Below are positions 44,090 through 52,724 of a stretch of 64,000 nt of DNA, in pieces. Under the pieces are notes generated by a model. It saw nothing but the letters and a program-made list of their open reading frames with translations, made no database searches and was not told where the DNA came from. Position 1 is the first letter of the stretch, and each line of letters opens with the position of its first letter. Origin of the DNA: Dryocola sp032000125 (GTDB lineage: Bacteria; Pseudomonadota; Gammaproteobacteria; Enterobacterales; Enterobacteriaceae); contig DAMALH010000019.1 of assembly GCA_032000125.1 (NCBI GenBank), positions 1-64,000 of the forward strand, written 5' to 3'. A program made the translations under genes and the position numbers.

Positions 44090-44341
44090 ATGGGTATCAT
44101 TGCCTGGATTGTATTTGGTTTGATCGCTGGTGTTATCGCGAAACTTATCATGCCTGGTAGAGATGGTGGTGGTTTTATCCTGACCTGTATTCTGGGTGTT
44201 GTGGGTGCCGTAGTCGGCGGGTGGTTAGCAACATTCTTCCATATCGGCGGCAGCGTAACCGGCTTTAACCTGCCAAGTTTCCTGGTCGCGGTGGTGGGTG
44301 CGATCGTTGTGCTGGCGATTTTCCGCATGGTGCGACGTTAA
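44090..44341 (+). CDS. ymgE: YmgE, GlsB/YeaQ/YmgE-family membrane protein
   Basis: 83 residues (E. coli 84) with three hydrophobic segments and the family start MGIIAWIVFGLIAGVIAKLIM, PGRDGGGFILT and a basic end RMVRR. Often called transglycosylase-associated without proof; members respond to general stress. Upstream, ATTATACTTAG (44001-44011) resembles the RpoS-type extended -10 CTATACTT. A terminator follows. Confidence 0.93.
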   Translation: MGIIAWIVFGLIAGVIAKLIMPGRDGGGFILTCILGVVGAVVGGWLATFFHIGGSVTGFNLPSFLVAVVGAIVVLAIFRMVRR

Positions 44342-44359
44342 CCCTAAGCTTTATAAAAA

Positions 44360-44378
44360 CGGCCCCTTTTGGGGCCGC
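44360..44378 (+). terminator. Terminator after ymgE
   Basis: Stem CGGCCCC / GGGGCCG around TTTT, with A-run before and a weak T-rich end after. Confidence 0.75.
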
Positions 44379-44442
44379 TCTACTTTATTCTCCCGCTCAA
44401 ATACGCACGGATTGATCGTGCTTTCCGCCAGGGTTCACCGAA

Positions 44443-46620
44443 TCAGAAGTCATAACCTACGGTGGCGATAACCGAGCGTTCCGCTCCCCAGTAGCAGTAG
44501 CCGGTTCCGTAGCAGCCCGCAACGTAATCACGGCCGGTCAGGTTGGTGGCGTTAACCTGTACGTAAGCGCCTTTCAACGCAGGCATCCACGCACCCATAT
44601 CGGCACGAACCATCGCATCCAGCAAGGTTGTGGAAGGTACGCGCAGGGTATTTTCGTTATCCGCCCACTGCTTGCCAATGTAGCGCACGCCAGCGCCCAT
44701 GCTGATGCCGTAATCGGCTTTGAACAAGCCCCACAGGCTCGCCATCTGGTCAGGCGTTACGTACGGCGCGTTGCCGTCGTTACCGTCAATGGCGTCTTTA
44801 AAGCGAACCTTGTTCCAGGTATAGCCTGCGATAGTCGAGAAGCGATCGTTCCACTGCGAGCGGGCTTCCAGTTCAACGCCCTGAGAGTGCACTTTGCCGG
44901 CGGGTTCATAGTAGCTGCCCTGCACAACACGGTTGCCCACATCTTTCTGAGTCAGGTCATAGAGCGCGATGCTGTACATGTCTGCGCTGCCAACCGGCTG
45001 ATATTTCACGCCTGCTTCATACTGTTCGGCAGTAGTGGGTTTTAGCAGATTGCCATCGGCACCCGGCAGCACCTGCGGCGTGATTGCCTGGCTGTAGCTG
45101 ATGTACGGAGAAACGCCGTTCTGGAATGCATAAAGCAACGACGCGCGGCCGCTGAAGTGGTCGTCGGTGCGGTTATCAGTAACGTCGCTTTCAACGGCTG
45201 GCGCAACGAGATGGCTTTTGGTAACGATGTGGTCGTAGCGGCCGGACAGCGTCATATGCCACTGGTTCCACTTCATATCATCCTGCAGGTACACGCCACT
45301 TTGCTGATACTGGCGCTTACCGGACTTAGTCAGCAGGCCCTGATTAATGGTGGCGTAAGTTGGGTCACGCGGGTCGTAGTAATAAAAACCGCCAGCGCCG
45401 CCGGATTCGCCGGTCCACGGGTTCAGGTTCGTCGTATAAGCCGAGTCGTCGGAAAGGTTATTGGTGTATTTGTGGAATTCGCCGCCCAGAACGACCTTGT
45501 GCTCAAGATCGCCGGTAGCAAAATCAGCTTCCAGCTGGTTATCAATTGCCCAGGCGTCCAGCGACGAGGTTTCACCGCTGTAATAGCGCATCAGGTCGTT
45601 GTGCGCCGCGTCTGCCCAGCCAATCTGATAAGCCTGCTTCAAATCTACGTTCGAATGGGTATAGCTCGCGTTGGAGCGAAATGCCCATACGTCGTTAAAG
45701 CGGTGGGCGAATTCGTAGCTGTAGATCTGCTGGTGGCGTTTGAACTCGTCGTTGCCAGGTTCTACGTCAGAAAAACCGGTATCGATTTTACGGCCGGTAG
45801 AAGAGTAGATGCTGCCATCACCCGGCACTGAGCCGTGGAAGCCGCCGGACGGATCTTTTTCCAGATACGCACGCAGCAGCAGCGAGGTGTTTTCGTCTGG
45901 CTGCCAGAGCAGAGAAGGTGAAACCGCATAACGCTCTTCGCGAGTGTTTTCGTACTGGGTATCGGTATTTTTCGTCATACCGGTGATGCGATAAGCCCAT
46001 TCGTCGTTAATCGCATTGGTATAGTCGAACGCCGTGCCGTTGGTATTGTTATTACCGTACATGGCACGAACATGGCCCTCTGCGACAAACTGAGGGCGTT
46101 TTGAAGTTTCCATCACCAGGCCGCCGGGAATAGTTTGCCCGTAAAGCGCCGAAGAGGGGCCTTTAATGACGTCGATTCGTTCCAGAAACCAGGGATCGAT
46201 CTGCACCACGTTGTAGCTGCCGCCGTCGCTCATCAGGCGCAGGCCGTCGAGGAAGGTATTGTTTACATCGCCACCGTGGAAACCTCGCAGGGCAACGGTG
46301 TCATAGCGCGTAGCCCCTCCAGCGAAACCGGTGAACGCGCCAGGCGTGTAGTTCAGTGCGCTGTTCACGGTCAGTGCGCCCTGATCTTCAATCTGCTGGC
46401 GGGTTATTACAGAAACGGACTGGCCGGTAGTAATCAGAGGTTCGTCGGTTTTGGTCGCCCCGCGGGTGGTGGTTGCGGCGTAACCCTGAGTCGGAGAGGT
46501 TGCGGTATCTGCTGGTCCGGCGGTGACAACAACCGTGTCTTCTGCCATGACGTATGCCGGAGCGGCAAGTGCAAGCGCGCAGAGTAAAGCGGAGCGCTTT
46601 ACGGTGAATGCCAGTTTCAT
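44443..46620 (-). CDS. foxA: FoxA-like TonB-dependent ferrioxamine receptor
   Basis: 725-residue outer-membrane receptor. Signal peptide (cut near AYVMA-ED), TonB box DTVVVTA just after it, plug domain (about 40-165) with LRGFHGGDVNNTFLDGLRL and VIKGPSSALYGQ, and a 22-strand barrel ending YCYWGAERSVIATVGYDF, with the terminal Phe typical of barrels. It matches Yersinia FoxA closely as I recall it, so ferrioxamine B is the likely ligand; a ferrichrome receptor is the alternative. ATG 46620 was chosen over GTG 46656. A Fur box lies about 95 bp upstream. E. coli K-12 has no such gene between ymgE and treA. Confidence 0.85.
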   Translation of the reverse strand: MKLAFTVKRSALLCALALAAPAYVMAEDTVVVTAGPADTATSPTQGYAATTTRGATKTDEPLITTGQSVSVITRQQIEDQGALTVNSALNYTPGAFTGFAGGATRYDTVALRGFHGGDVNNTFLDGLRLMSDGGSYNVVQIDPWFLERIDVIKGPSSALYGQTIPGGLVMETSKRPQFVAEGHVRAMYGNNNTNGTAFDYTNAINDEWAYRITGMTKNTDTQYENTREERYAVSPSLLWQPDENTSLLLRAYLEKDPSGGFHGSVPGDGSIYSSTGRKIDTGFSDVEPGNDEFKRHQQIYSYEFAHRFNDVWAFRSNASYTHSNVDLKQAYQIGWADAAHNDLMRYYSGETSSLDAWAIDNQLEADFATGDLEHKVVLGGEFHKYTNNLSDDSAYTTNLNPWTGESGGAGGFYYYDPRDPTYATINQGLLTKSGKRQYQQSGVYLQDDMKWNQWHMTLSGRYDHIVTKSHLVAPAVESDVTDNRTDDHFSGRASLLYAFQNGVSPYISYSQAITPQVLPGADGNLLKPTTAEQYEAGVKYQPVGSADMYSIALYDLTQKDVGNRVVQGSYYEPAGKVHSQGVELEARSQWNDRFSTIAGYTWNKVRFKDAIDGNDGNAPYVTPDQMASLWGLFKADYGISMGAGVRYIGKQWADNENTLRVPSTTLLDAMVRADMGAWMPALKGAYVQVNATNLTGRDYVAGCYGTGYCYWGAERSVIATVGYDF

Positions 46621-46715
46621 CTTCTTATTTTCCCGTGAAGGTATAGTTGTAATCACAAACGGACGCCGCAGGCATAAGAGCGCCGGGCATCTGAGGGTGC
46701 CACTGCATAAAGAAT

Positions 46716-46734
46716 GCGAATTATTATCGTTATT
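46716..46734. promoter_or_regulatory. Fur box of the foxA-like receptor
   Basis: On the minus strand AATAACGATAATAATTCGC fits the Fur consensus at most positions (hexamers ATAACG, ATAATA, ATTCGC), implying induction under iron limitation. Confidence 0.7.
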
Positions 46735-46897
46735 GTTAGCACTTTCAAGTGCAGATTAGGGTAGGCAGCGGTCAAAAAAACCACGCTAAAACTGGCGTTT
46801 TTGCGCAGCAGGAAGAGAGGGCAGCGGAGGAAGCTGCGGCTTACCAGCCGCAGGATGTAAGCGGTGGACAGCGCCTGCGCTTATCCACCTGTTAACG

Positions 46898-48634
46898 TTA
46901 TTGCGCGGCCTCGGGTTGAGGGGTTTCCTGCGCTTTTTCCGGGGTTGTGGAGGTTGCAGGTCCAGGCGTTGCAGAAGGAAGTTTATCCGGCGTGGAATCG
47001 CAGGGTTTTTCGCTGCCGCAGAGCATATCGAGCATTTTTAGCGTTACGCCGTTGGTCCAGCCAAAGCCGTCCTGCAACGGATATTCTCCGCCACCGCCGC
47101 CTGTGCCCGTACTTGTCACATCATATTTTTCCACCAGCTTTTTCTCGCGGTTATAGGTGTGCTGTACGTTGGTCAGGAAGCGCCAGGTGACTTCCATCGC
47201 CAGGTCTTTGTGCCCGTAGTTCTGCAGGCCTTCGGTGGCCACCCATTGCAGCGGCGCCCAGCCGTTTGGCGCATCCCACTGCTGGCCGGTTTTCACGTTG
47301 GTAGTCGCGAGTCCGCCAGCTTTAAGCAGCTGCGCGCGAGTTACCGTGGCCATTTTGTCCGCGCGATCCTGCGCTGCCGCGTGAACATAAAGCGGGAATA
47401 AAGACGCCGCGGTTAGCTGGCTACGCACGGAATTATTTTGCAAATCATAATCCGCATACCAGCCTTTGCTGGCGTTCCACATATTCGCCTCAATGGCTTT
47501 CTGACGCGCATCCGCAAGCTGCTGATACTCTTTAGCCGCCGCGTCGTCTTTTACCACGACGCTTGCGTGCGCCAGCGTTTTTTCAAGCTGGTACATCAGC
47601 GCGTTCAAATCTACCGGCACGATAGAGGTAGTACGAATAGAGCCTAACTGGTTGGGATCGTCCATCCAGCGTGAACTAAAGTCCCAGCCCGATGCGGCCC
47701 CGGCGCGCAAGTCACGATAAATCTCCGTGGCCGGGCGGTCCGGGTTGTTTTTCGCGGTGGTGACGTCGTCAAGCCAGGACTCCGGTCGCGGCGTATCGCG
47801 ATCGTCCCAGTAGCGGTTAAGCACGGAACCATCTTTCAGCTTCACCACGCGCTTATTCGCCTGGCCTTCGGTCAGGCTCTCGCTGCCTTCCATCCAGTAA
47901 GCGTATTCTTTTTTAAGCTGCGGCAGGTATTTGCTGTAGACCTCATCACCGTTGTGGCTGGCGAGCAGTTCGACCATAAAGGCGAAGAAGGGCGGCTGGG
48001 AGCGGCTCAGGTAATAGCTGCGGTTGCCGTTAGGGATATGGCCCCAGGTGTCAATCTCGCTGGCGAAGTTATCGGTCATGTCCTGCACTTTGTCCCAGTG
48101 TCCGCTCTCGGCCAGCCCCATCATGGTGAAGTAGCTGTCCCAGTAATACACTTCGCGGAACCGGCCGCCCGGCACAACGTAGGGTTTTGGCAGCGGCAGC
48201 AGGGAGTCCCATTTACCGACGCTATCCGTGGTGCGCGTCAGCACCGGCCATAACCCATCAATATGTTCACGCAGCGACTGCCCTTCCGGCGGAACGTATT
48301 TTTCTCCCTCTTTTGGCAACACGAAGTTCACTTCAACAAAATGCTTCAGGTCAAAGCTGGTCTGGCTGCGCTGCATGCGGTAGTCCGCCAGAATCATCAG
48401 CGGGTCGCCTTTCGGGACCGCATCGGCAAAGCTTTTCTGGTCGGGGAAAAGCTTCGCGCTCTGTACATCGCTGAACAGCGGGCCCAGCAGAATATCCGGC
48501 GGCTGCGGCTGGGTACGAATTTGCGGATTGTCATCGGCGGCGGCGGGAAGGGTGAAAGTAACGAAGGCGCAACCCAGCGCCATCTGGACAGCAAGCAGTA
48601 GCGTTCGAGGACGGCGCAAAACAGGATTTATCAT
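46898..48634 (-). CDS. treA: TreA, periplasmic trehalase
   Basis: 578 residues (E. coli 565). Hydrolyses trehalose to two glucose in the periplasm. Cleavable signal ending near LPAAADD; GH37 domain with both trehalase signatures, PGGRFREVYYWDSYF and QWDAPNGWAPLQW, plus RDTPRPESW and TGTGGGGGEYPLQDGFGWTNG. The C-terminal tail is a low-complexity Pro/Ala/Thr stretch (about 550-578). RpoS-linked in E. coli. AAGGAG precedes ATG 48634. Confidence 0.96.
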   Translation of the reverse strand: MINPVLRRPRTLLLAVQMALGCAFVTFTLPAAADDNPQIRTQPQPPDILLGPLFSDVQSAKLFPDQKSFADAVPKGDPLMILADYRMQRSQTSFDLKHFVEVNFVLPKEGEKYVPPEGQSLREHIDGLWPVLTRTTDSVGKWDSLLPLPKPYVVPGGRFREVYYWDSYFTMMGLAESGHWDKVQDMTDNFASEIDTWGHIPNGNRSYYLSRSQPPFFAFMVELLASHNGDEVYSKYLPQLKKEYAYWMEGSESLTEGQANKRVVKLKDGSVLNRYWDDRDTPRPESWLDDVTTAKNNPDRPATEIYRDLRAGAASGWDFSSRWMDDPNQLGSIRTTSIVPVDLNALMYQLEKTLAHASVVVKDDAAAKEYQQLADARQKAIEANMWNASKGWYADYDLQNNSVRSQLTAASLFPLYVHAAAQDRADKMATVTRAQLLKAGGLATTNVKTGQQWDAPNGWAPLQWVATEGLQNYGHKDLAMEVTWRFLTNVQHTYNREKKLVEKYDVTSTGTGGGGGEYPLQDGFGWTNGVTLKMLDMLCGSEKPCDSTPDKLPSATPGPATSTTPEKAQETPQPEAAQ

Positions 48635-48774
48635 CTAATGTTCTCCTTTGCAGGATCGCAGCCAAAGTTTACCGCGATCAACCATATGAAAACCTTAGAC
48701 GAATTTGTACCGGCCTGTGTGCAGGATGTAACAAAAGTGACGAAAGCAGATAAATTACCTTCGTCACTGCGGCA

Positions 48775-50166
48775 TTACCCTTGCGGGTTTAAAAGCCAGG
48801 TGCCGGGTTTATCGACGTATACCGTTACGCTGCGCGACTGGGTCTGGTTATGCAGCCGGATATCATATTTGCCTGCCGGAAGCTGCAGCATGCCGTAGCC
48901 GTTCATGGAAGGGATATTTTTTTGCGCCTCACCGTTCACTTCTATCTGTTCACCGTCGTTAATATGAACATACACACGGGCGGTGAGGCCGTTTGCGGCC
49001 GGCGTGACCGATGGCGCGGCCGCTGGATCGGCTTTGCTCTTCTCTGGCGCGGTTTTGGTTGCCGCTATCTGGCGCTCGACCGGTGCCTGCGACGTTCTGC
49101 CAAAGATGACTGCGCCAATAATAATGCCTGCCGCGATACCCGCTGCAATCTGCAACGGTGATTTATAGCGCTTCCACAGCGGCAATGCGGCGGCGTCAGC
49201 TTCTTCTTCTACCGCAACCAGCATTGTCCCGGGTTTTTTGGCCCCCGATAATTCACCGATATCCGCCAGTGAAATCTCCGCCAGGGCGGCAAATTCGGCA
49301 ATCGACTGCGGGCGGTCCTCAGGTTTGAGCGCCAGCGCACGGTCAACCGCCAGCAGCAGGCTTTGCGTGTAGCCTGCCGGCTGGGTCTGCGCGAGAGGGA
49401 GGCAGGTGTCCTGAATGCTGCGCGCAACGCTTGCCTGAGGGCTGGCACCGGTGATAAGCGTATAAAGTACGGCGCCTAACGCATAAATATCCGTCCACGG
49501 GCCAAGCTGGTTTTCCAGGTCTTCGGTGTACTGTTCGAGCGGAGCGAAGCCAGGATGCAGCAGCGTTTTACTTTCATCGCTCATGCCGTGTACGCCTCGG
49601 TGCGAGGCGGCAAAGTTAAGCAGGAGCGGAATGCCGTTGTCCTGAATCTGAATGCTTTTTAGCGACAGATCGCGGTGAATATAATCGCCCTCGTGGAGTG
49701 CAGCGAGCGCGCTGCACAGCATGGGCAACATGTGCCTTATCCAGCTTTCATTCACGATCTCCGGCTGCTGCTGATGCAGTTCCGCAAGCGTAATGCCGCT
49801 GTAAAACAGCGTGGCGGTATAGGCGGTTTCGTTCAGCGTCCAGAAGCGCAAAACCTGCAGCAGATTCGGATGGTTAAAATGGGCAAGCTGTCGCGCTTCC
49901 TGAATAAAGCTATTCAGGCCCGCGTTGAAGGCGGTGCTATCCTGTTTGCTACGCAAAACCAGACGCATATTATCGCTGCGCACCGTCAGCGCCCGCGGCA
50001 TAAATTCACGGATGGCGACCGGGCGTTCAAGCTGGTGATCCCAGGCACGATAGATAATGCCGACGTTGGTTGAATCAATGACTTCCTGAATTTCAAACTC
50101 GTCGAAACGGTAGCCTGGCGGCAGAGCGTCGGGGATCCTTGGGGTGTAATCGTTCTCTGTCATCAT
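48775..50166 (-). CDS. Membrane-anchored serine/threonine pseudokinase with PEGA-like domain
   Basis: 463 residues. Residues ~20-300 form a Hanks-type kinase fold: HRD at 164-166, GFAPLEQY (APE region, 206-213), TDIYALGAVLYTLITG and KPEDRPQS. But the catalytic set has decayed: no glycine loop (EVIDSTNVGIIY), VAIR53 instead of VAIK, S168 and S171 where K and N belong, and N184-F-A for DFG. Only the HRD Asp remains. A helix (~337-356) anchors it, and residues ~395-463 (VYVHINDGEQIEVNG, LPAGKYDIRLHNQTQSRSV) look like a periplasmic PEGA domain. It is likely a signalling scaffold, not an active kinase. Operon of three with the next two genes. Function unknown. Confidence 0.75.
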   Translation of the reverse strand: MMTENDYTPRIPDALPPGYRFDEFEIQEVIDSTNVGIIYRAWDHQLERPVAIREFMPRALTVRSDNMRLVLRSKQDSTAFNAGLNSFIQEARQLAHFNHPNLLQVLRFWTLNETAYTATLFYSGITLAELHQQQPEIVNESWIRHMLPMLCSALAALHEGDYIHRDLSLKSIQIQDNGIPLLLNFAASHRGVHGMSDESKTLLHPGFAPLEQYTEDLENQLGPWTDIYALGAVLYTLITGASPQASVARSIQDTCLPLAQTQPAGYTQSLLLAVDRALALKPEDRPQSIAEFAALAEISLADIGELSGAKKPGTMLVAVEEEADAAALPLWKRYKSPLQIAAGIAAGIIIGAVIFGRTSQAPVERQIAATKTAPEKSKADPAAAPSVTPAANGLTARVYVHINDGEQIEVNGEAQKNIPSMNGYGMLQLPAGKYDIRLHNQTQSRSVTVYVDKPGTWLLNPQG

Positions 50167-50202
50167 AGCGTTCTCTGCTCGAAAATTGACGAATATTCAG
50201 GG

Positions 50203-51153
50203 TTATTTCTGGGCACGCCAGGCCCCGATTGCCGGATCGCGTAATTGCGGATGCAGGGAATCAATCAATAGCAGCGTGATGGTGGTGTCGGGCTCAAGCC
50301 AGCCGGACCAAACTTTACGCACCTCGTTAAGCCGGGCCTGCAGGCGGGATTCATCAAGGGCCATCTCTCGCGGGACCTCAACGGCAATGGTGCCGCTGGC
50401 CTGCCAGCCGTTCAGCTCAGGTTTGTAGGGCAGAATCATCCAGCTAAGCGGCGCGTGTTCCGTGCTGACCACCATACGTTCATTATTCAGGCCGGTGATA
50501 AGCAGGCTGTCCGCATTGGCCTGGCTGTTTAATCCGCTGACCGGGAAACCGTGTACAAAGGTCATTTCAAGGCGTTTTTCGCCGTACTTGCCGCTCTGAA
50601 CGACTTCGCTACGTCCGTTGAGCCAGCCGCCTTTCTCACACTTGCCGTCGGGAATAAAAAGGGCCGCAGCGCTCGCATCGCCCTGCCAGAAGGTGCGCAG
50701 ATGACAGCCGTCCTGCAGGGTAAACTCCTGCCACGGCGTGCGGTCAGCCGGAGGCGACATTTGCTCCGCGCGTTCAGACGGGTTTGCGGCCCCCGCGATG
50801 ACAGGCGCGATAGTCACCGCCCAGTCGCTGTCTTTCGTCGTGGTGCCGTAGGCCAGCGTATCGCCGTGGTCGTCTTCCAGGCGCCAGCTAACGCTTTCGA
50901 TTTTATCGCACTGGTTTTCCAGCAGGGTGCCCAGGCGCGGCATAAAGGTATTCAGCAAGGCGGGATTTTTATCACCGTTGGCGACAATACGTAACGGAAG
51001 TTCGGTATCGCACCAGCTCTGCGGGGAGTTATTTTTGATGTTATCTATCCATACATCCAGCTTCTGCGAAGGGGATTGCACAATACGATAGTTCCCTGCC
51101 AACACGGTTGTAGATGCCAGTAGCAATGCCACACCACAGAGCCAGAGTTTCAT
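50203..51153 (-). CDS. Secreted periplasmic protein, middle gene of the pseudokinase cassette
   Basis: 316 residues. Clear cleavable signal peptide (MKLWLCGVALLLASTTVLAG, cut after LAG/A). The mature part is soluble and has four cysteines (SWCDTEL, NQCDKIES, DGCHLRTF, DGKCEKGG) that could form two disulphides. No family that I recognise. It starts 133 bp after the SH3 lipoprotein stop and ends 36 bp before the pseudokinase, on the same strand. The segment RLEDDHGDTLAYG and the long middle may form a beta-rich fold, but this is only an impression. Confidence 0.7.
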   Translation of the reverse strand: MKLWLCGVALLLASTTVLAGNYRIVQSPSQKLDVWIDNIKNNSPQSWCDTELPLRIVANGDKNPALLNTFMPRLGTLLENQCDKIESVSWRLEDDHGDTLAYGTTTKDSDWAVTIAPVIAGAANPSERAEQMSPPADRTPWQEFTLQDGCHLRTFWQGDASAAALFIPDGKCEKGGWLNGRSEVVQSGKYGEKRLEMTFVHGFPVSGLNSQANADSLLITGLNNERMVVSTEHAPLSWMILPYKPELNGWQASGTIAVEVPREMALDESRLQARLNEVRKVWSGWLEPDTTITLLLIDSLHPQLRDPAIGAWRAQK

Positions 51154-51286
51154 AAAATTCCTTGCAAGCCAAAGTGAATAATAGAGAGGGACGCCGCATC
51201 AATAAGAGATTGTCGCCGGGCACGCCCCTATAATCTCATGGTAACTGTTTGTTTTAAATATTTTGTTTTGCCTTAATCCAGGCTGG

Positions 51287-51787
51287 CTAATCGATAATCC
51301 ACGTCCCGCTGTTGGCGTTCTGGCACGCTTTGCTGTCGTTATCGACGGTAACGCAGGTGGCGGCCGCTTTTTTCGTGGATTTGCGCGGACGCGGGCGGTC
51401 TTTTTTCAGCGTCTGGGCGTAGAGCTCGCTTTTGACTACGGCACGCATCGGCACATAACCAAGCATTTCCTGTTTATCCTGCTCGGCAACCGCCAGCCAG
51501 GCGTGCTCAACCTGGCCCAGCACCGTATAGGTCTGGCCGGTTTCAAGCTGGCTGATGACTTTTCCGCCAAAATCCGGCTTGCTCATAATGGAGCCGGGAT
51601 AGAGCGCGCGATAGGCGGCATTAATCGGCGTAAACTCGCTCGGTGCGGCTACCGCGTAACGGTGGGTCAGCGTCACACCGTTAATCTCGCTGGTTACCAG
51701 GGTATCGTCGGTCATGCTCGGGGGAGGTGCTTTACATCCAACTACGCTTGTGACCACAAGAAGGGCTAACAGATTTCGCAATTTCAT
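51287..51787 (-). CDS. SH3-domain lipoprotein, first gene of the pseudokinase cassette
   Basis: 166 residues. Signal and lipobox VVGC (Cys18) with Lys at +2, so outer-membrane sorting. A bacterial SH3-like domain (about 85-120: KPDFGGKVISQLETGQTYTVLGQVEHAWLAV, then MLGYVPMRAVV) usually binds peptidoglycan or partner proteins. A basic Lys/Arg/Pro stretch (DRPRPRKSTKKAA) leads to a C-terminal end with two cysteines (TCVTVDN, KACQNAN). The ATG follows AGGGAAAGTCACG. Confidence 0.75.
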   Translation of the reverse strand: MKLRNLLALLVVTSVVGCKAPPPSMTDDTLVTSEINGVTLTHRYAVAAPSEFTPINAAYRALYPGSIMSKPDFGGKVISQLETGQTYTVLGQVEHAWLAVAEQDKQEMLGYVPMRAVVKSELYAQTLKKDRPRPRKSTKKAAATCVTVDNDSKACQNANSGTWIID

Positions 51788-52724
51788 CGTGACTTTCCCT
51801 GAAAAAATGGTTTAAACCCGACTGCCGTGGAGCGCGAGTGCCGCAGAGGAAAAAATAGTCCATGGCGCAGGAAACGCCCATGAACATTTTACCTTATGAG
51901 CAGGAAACGACCTGGCCGGAATAAAATGATTCACATGGGTTAAGCATAGTAGCCGAGATTTTACATAGCCTGAATAACAATTCAATGGCGAGATAACCGC
52001 AGAGCGACATTAAACGAAGCGGGTCTGAAAGAAGAAGAGGGACGTGGGGCGCAACCGCCAGGACTTATGCCCGGAATGCACGGTGAGGTGAAAAGTAATT
52101 AACAATAGCGTTTTTATTAACGTTCTGATTACAATGATATTTTAGAGTTAAGACGAGCGTTGGAGCGTATAATAGCGGCAAAAGAAAGCCTGCTGAAAGG
52201 ATTTACCTGAGGTTAATCTTAAATCCGTCTTAATTCTTCCCCGGCTGCCGGGCATTGTTCTGAGCGCTAGCCGCGCCGCTATTTTATTGTGCTTCTGATA
52301 GCCGCCTCGATAATCAATTTTTCAATAAACAGCATAAAACAGAATAAGCATGCCTTGCCGCGCAGGTAAAATATTCGCCGGTAAGATTTTTATCTCTTTA
52401 TTAATAAACATGCATTTAATATGCGCGATTGTGCGGCCTTAGCGCCTGACCGGGAAGAGGTATGAAGAATGCATGCTCACGGGGTAACCCTGCTTGATAT
52501 GGGTAGAATAAAATTCTACTTGATTTGCTTATGGTGGTATATAACTCCAAAATCAAAATAACTATTTGATATATAATATAAAAGATAAACGCTTTGTAAT
52601 GAAATAAATCATTGAGTAGCGGGCTAAAAAAACCTATATTGGCCGCGTTTTTCGTAGGCCACTTACTTTTTACTTTCAATTATTCAACTGCGGCGTAACT
52701 CATGGCCCCGGTTGTAGGAGTGAT
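51788..52724. other. 937-bp stretch without a convincing gene
   Basis: Between the divergent SH3 lipoprotein and dat. Contents: a TATAAT hexamer at 52168-52173 with no good -35; the hairpin CCCGGC-T-GCCGGG near 52241; a perfect 7-bp inverted repeat at 52503-52519; and an AT-rich region 52540-52580 (ATATAATATAAAAG) that probably holds the dat promoter. An 87-residue minus-strand frame (52416-52679) has no ribosome site or recognisable homology. Confidence 0.6.
52503..52519. promoter_or_regulatory. Inverted repeat upstream of dat
   Basis: GTAGAAT / ATTCTAC around AAA, symmetric and about 210 bp before the dat start. Plausible operator; no known regulator recognised. Confidence 0.4.

Noticed and set aside
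45157..45831. 224-residue plus-strand frame opposite the foxA-like gene
   Set aside because: Antisense shadow of the receptor barrel; no ribosome site and low-complexity Val-rich text.
46898..48634. Possibility that treA belongs to the pseudokinase operon
   Set aside because: Same strand, but a 140-bp gap, its own strong ribosome site and its conserved place after ymgE suggest independent origin.
52416..52679. 87-residue minus-strand frame in the dat upstream region
   Set aside because: AT-rich, no ribosome site, no recognisable domain; it runs across the inverted repeat and likely dat promoter.
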